A stretch of 13,600 bases of DNA from Chloroflexota bacterium (GTDB taxonomy: Bacteria > Chloroflexota > Anaerolineae > Promineifilales > Promineifilaceae): NCBI GenBank assembly GCA_024640485.1, contig JAHEEY010000070.1:1-13600 (forward strand), read 5' to 3'. Each line of letters opens with the position of its first letter. Position 1 is the first letter of the stretch. Position numbers and translations under genes: made by a program. The notes under the pieces were generated by a model. That model was not told where the DNA came from, searched no databases, and saw only the letters and a list, made by a program, of their open reading frames with translations. This document shows, piece by piece, positions 13,355 through 13,600 of this stretch.

Positions 13355-13600
13355 ATGTATACGATAGGAAAACACACATATTCCGAAATCGTCAGCCAGC
13401 CAGAAGCCTGGGCTGATGCCATCAGCTTTCTAAAAGGCGCGGCTGATAAGTTGACGGCAGCTTGGCGTGAGTTGGCGCCGAAACAGGTGATTTTCATCGG
13501 CTGCGGCTCTACCTTCTATCTCTCTCAGGTCGCCGCCAAGCTGTTCCAGGGGCTGACCGGAATCCCTGCCGCGGCTCATCCCAGCTCGGAGCTGCTGCTG
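13355..13600 (+). CDS. SIS-domain sugar isomerase/deaminase (AgaS/GlmS-isomerase-like), partial
   Basis: Only the first 82 residues are inside the window; the frame is still open at 13600. The start is an ATG with AGGAG at 13345-13349, 5 nt upstream. The sequence opens with an EIVSQPEAW helix, then KQVIFIGCGSTFYLSQVAA (about 46-64), which is the phosphosugar-binding GCGS loop of the SIS fold, and SSELLL at the right edge. These are features of the glutamine-fructose-6-phosphate isomerase domain and of AgaS/FrlB-type sugar-phosphate deaminases or deglycases. No glutaminase domain precedes it, so it is a stand-alone SIS protein. Its position behind DeoR is a common amino-sugar operon arrangement. 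Confidence 0.85.
   Translation, partial: MYTIGKHTYSEIVSQPEAWADAISFLKGAADKLTAAWRELAPKQVIFIGCGSTFYLSQVAAKLFQGLTGIPAAAHPSSELLL

Noticed and set aside
1..13600. Mobile elements, CRISPR arrays, tRNA or phage genes
   Set aside because: I saw no transposase or integrase motifs, no regularly spaced repeats and no tRNA cloverleaf on either strand.

Overview
This window is one long carbohydrate-type catabolic and uptake locus from a moderately GC-rich bacterium. A short GC-rich lipoprotein signal (LVAC-GGDD), an ABC sugar importer with no ATPase gene beside it, a GH4 glycosidase, PfkB and NagB-like enzymes, a galactose-mutarotase-like protein and an Amidohydro_2 protein together resemble Chloroflexota (Anaerolineae/Caldilineae-like) sugar islands. 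That placement is my inference from gene style; there is no rRNA or phylogenetic marker here.

Layout. Positions 1-60 hold a rho-independent terminator for a plus-strand gene lying to the left. From 12369 down to 150, twelve genes run leftward with gaps mostly of 8-40 bp: Amidohydro_2 hydrolase, lipoprotein substrate-binding protein, two MalF/MalG-type permeases, zinc-dependent MDR dehydrogenase, RidA, SDR, a PLP enzyme of the D-threonine aldolase/D-serine dehydratase family, GH4 glycosidase, NagB-like sugar-phosphate isomerase, PfkB kinase, and an aldose-epimerase-like protein. Two interruptions look regulatory: a 216-bp leader before the binding-protein gene and a strong hairpin between the binding-protein gene and the first permease. 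To the right, a DeoR-family repressor (12517-13278) is divergent and is followed on the same strand by a SIS-domain sugar isomerase/deaminase that runs off the window at 13600.

How it may work. The lipoprotein and two permeases import a glycoside, energised by an ATPase encoded elsewhere. GH4 (CHSV motif, NAD/metal type) hydrolyses it. The mutarotase-like protein, PfkB kinase, NagB-like protein and SIS protein would process the released, probably amino or amino-linked, sugar as phosphate esters, under a DeoR repressor that senses a sugar phosphate. The MDR and SDR dehydrogenases and the Amidohydro_2 protein could form an oxidative or keto-sugar branch. The PLP enzyme plus RidA suggest release of an enamine/imine from a beta-hydroxy or beta-substituted D-amino acid. 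The combination suggests catabolism of a glycosylated amino acid or an unusual amino sugar. This is a hypothesis, and no substrate can be proved from sequence.

Regulation. The 120-bp divergent region holds a 25-bp near-perfect palindrome over the deoR promoter and a direct repeat TTGCGAG just inside the predicted operon transcript, a plausible DeoR operator set.
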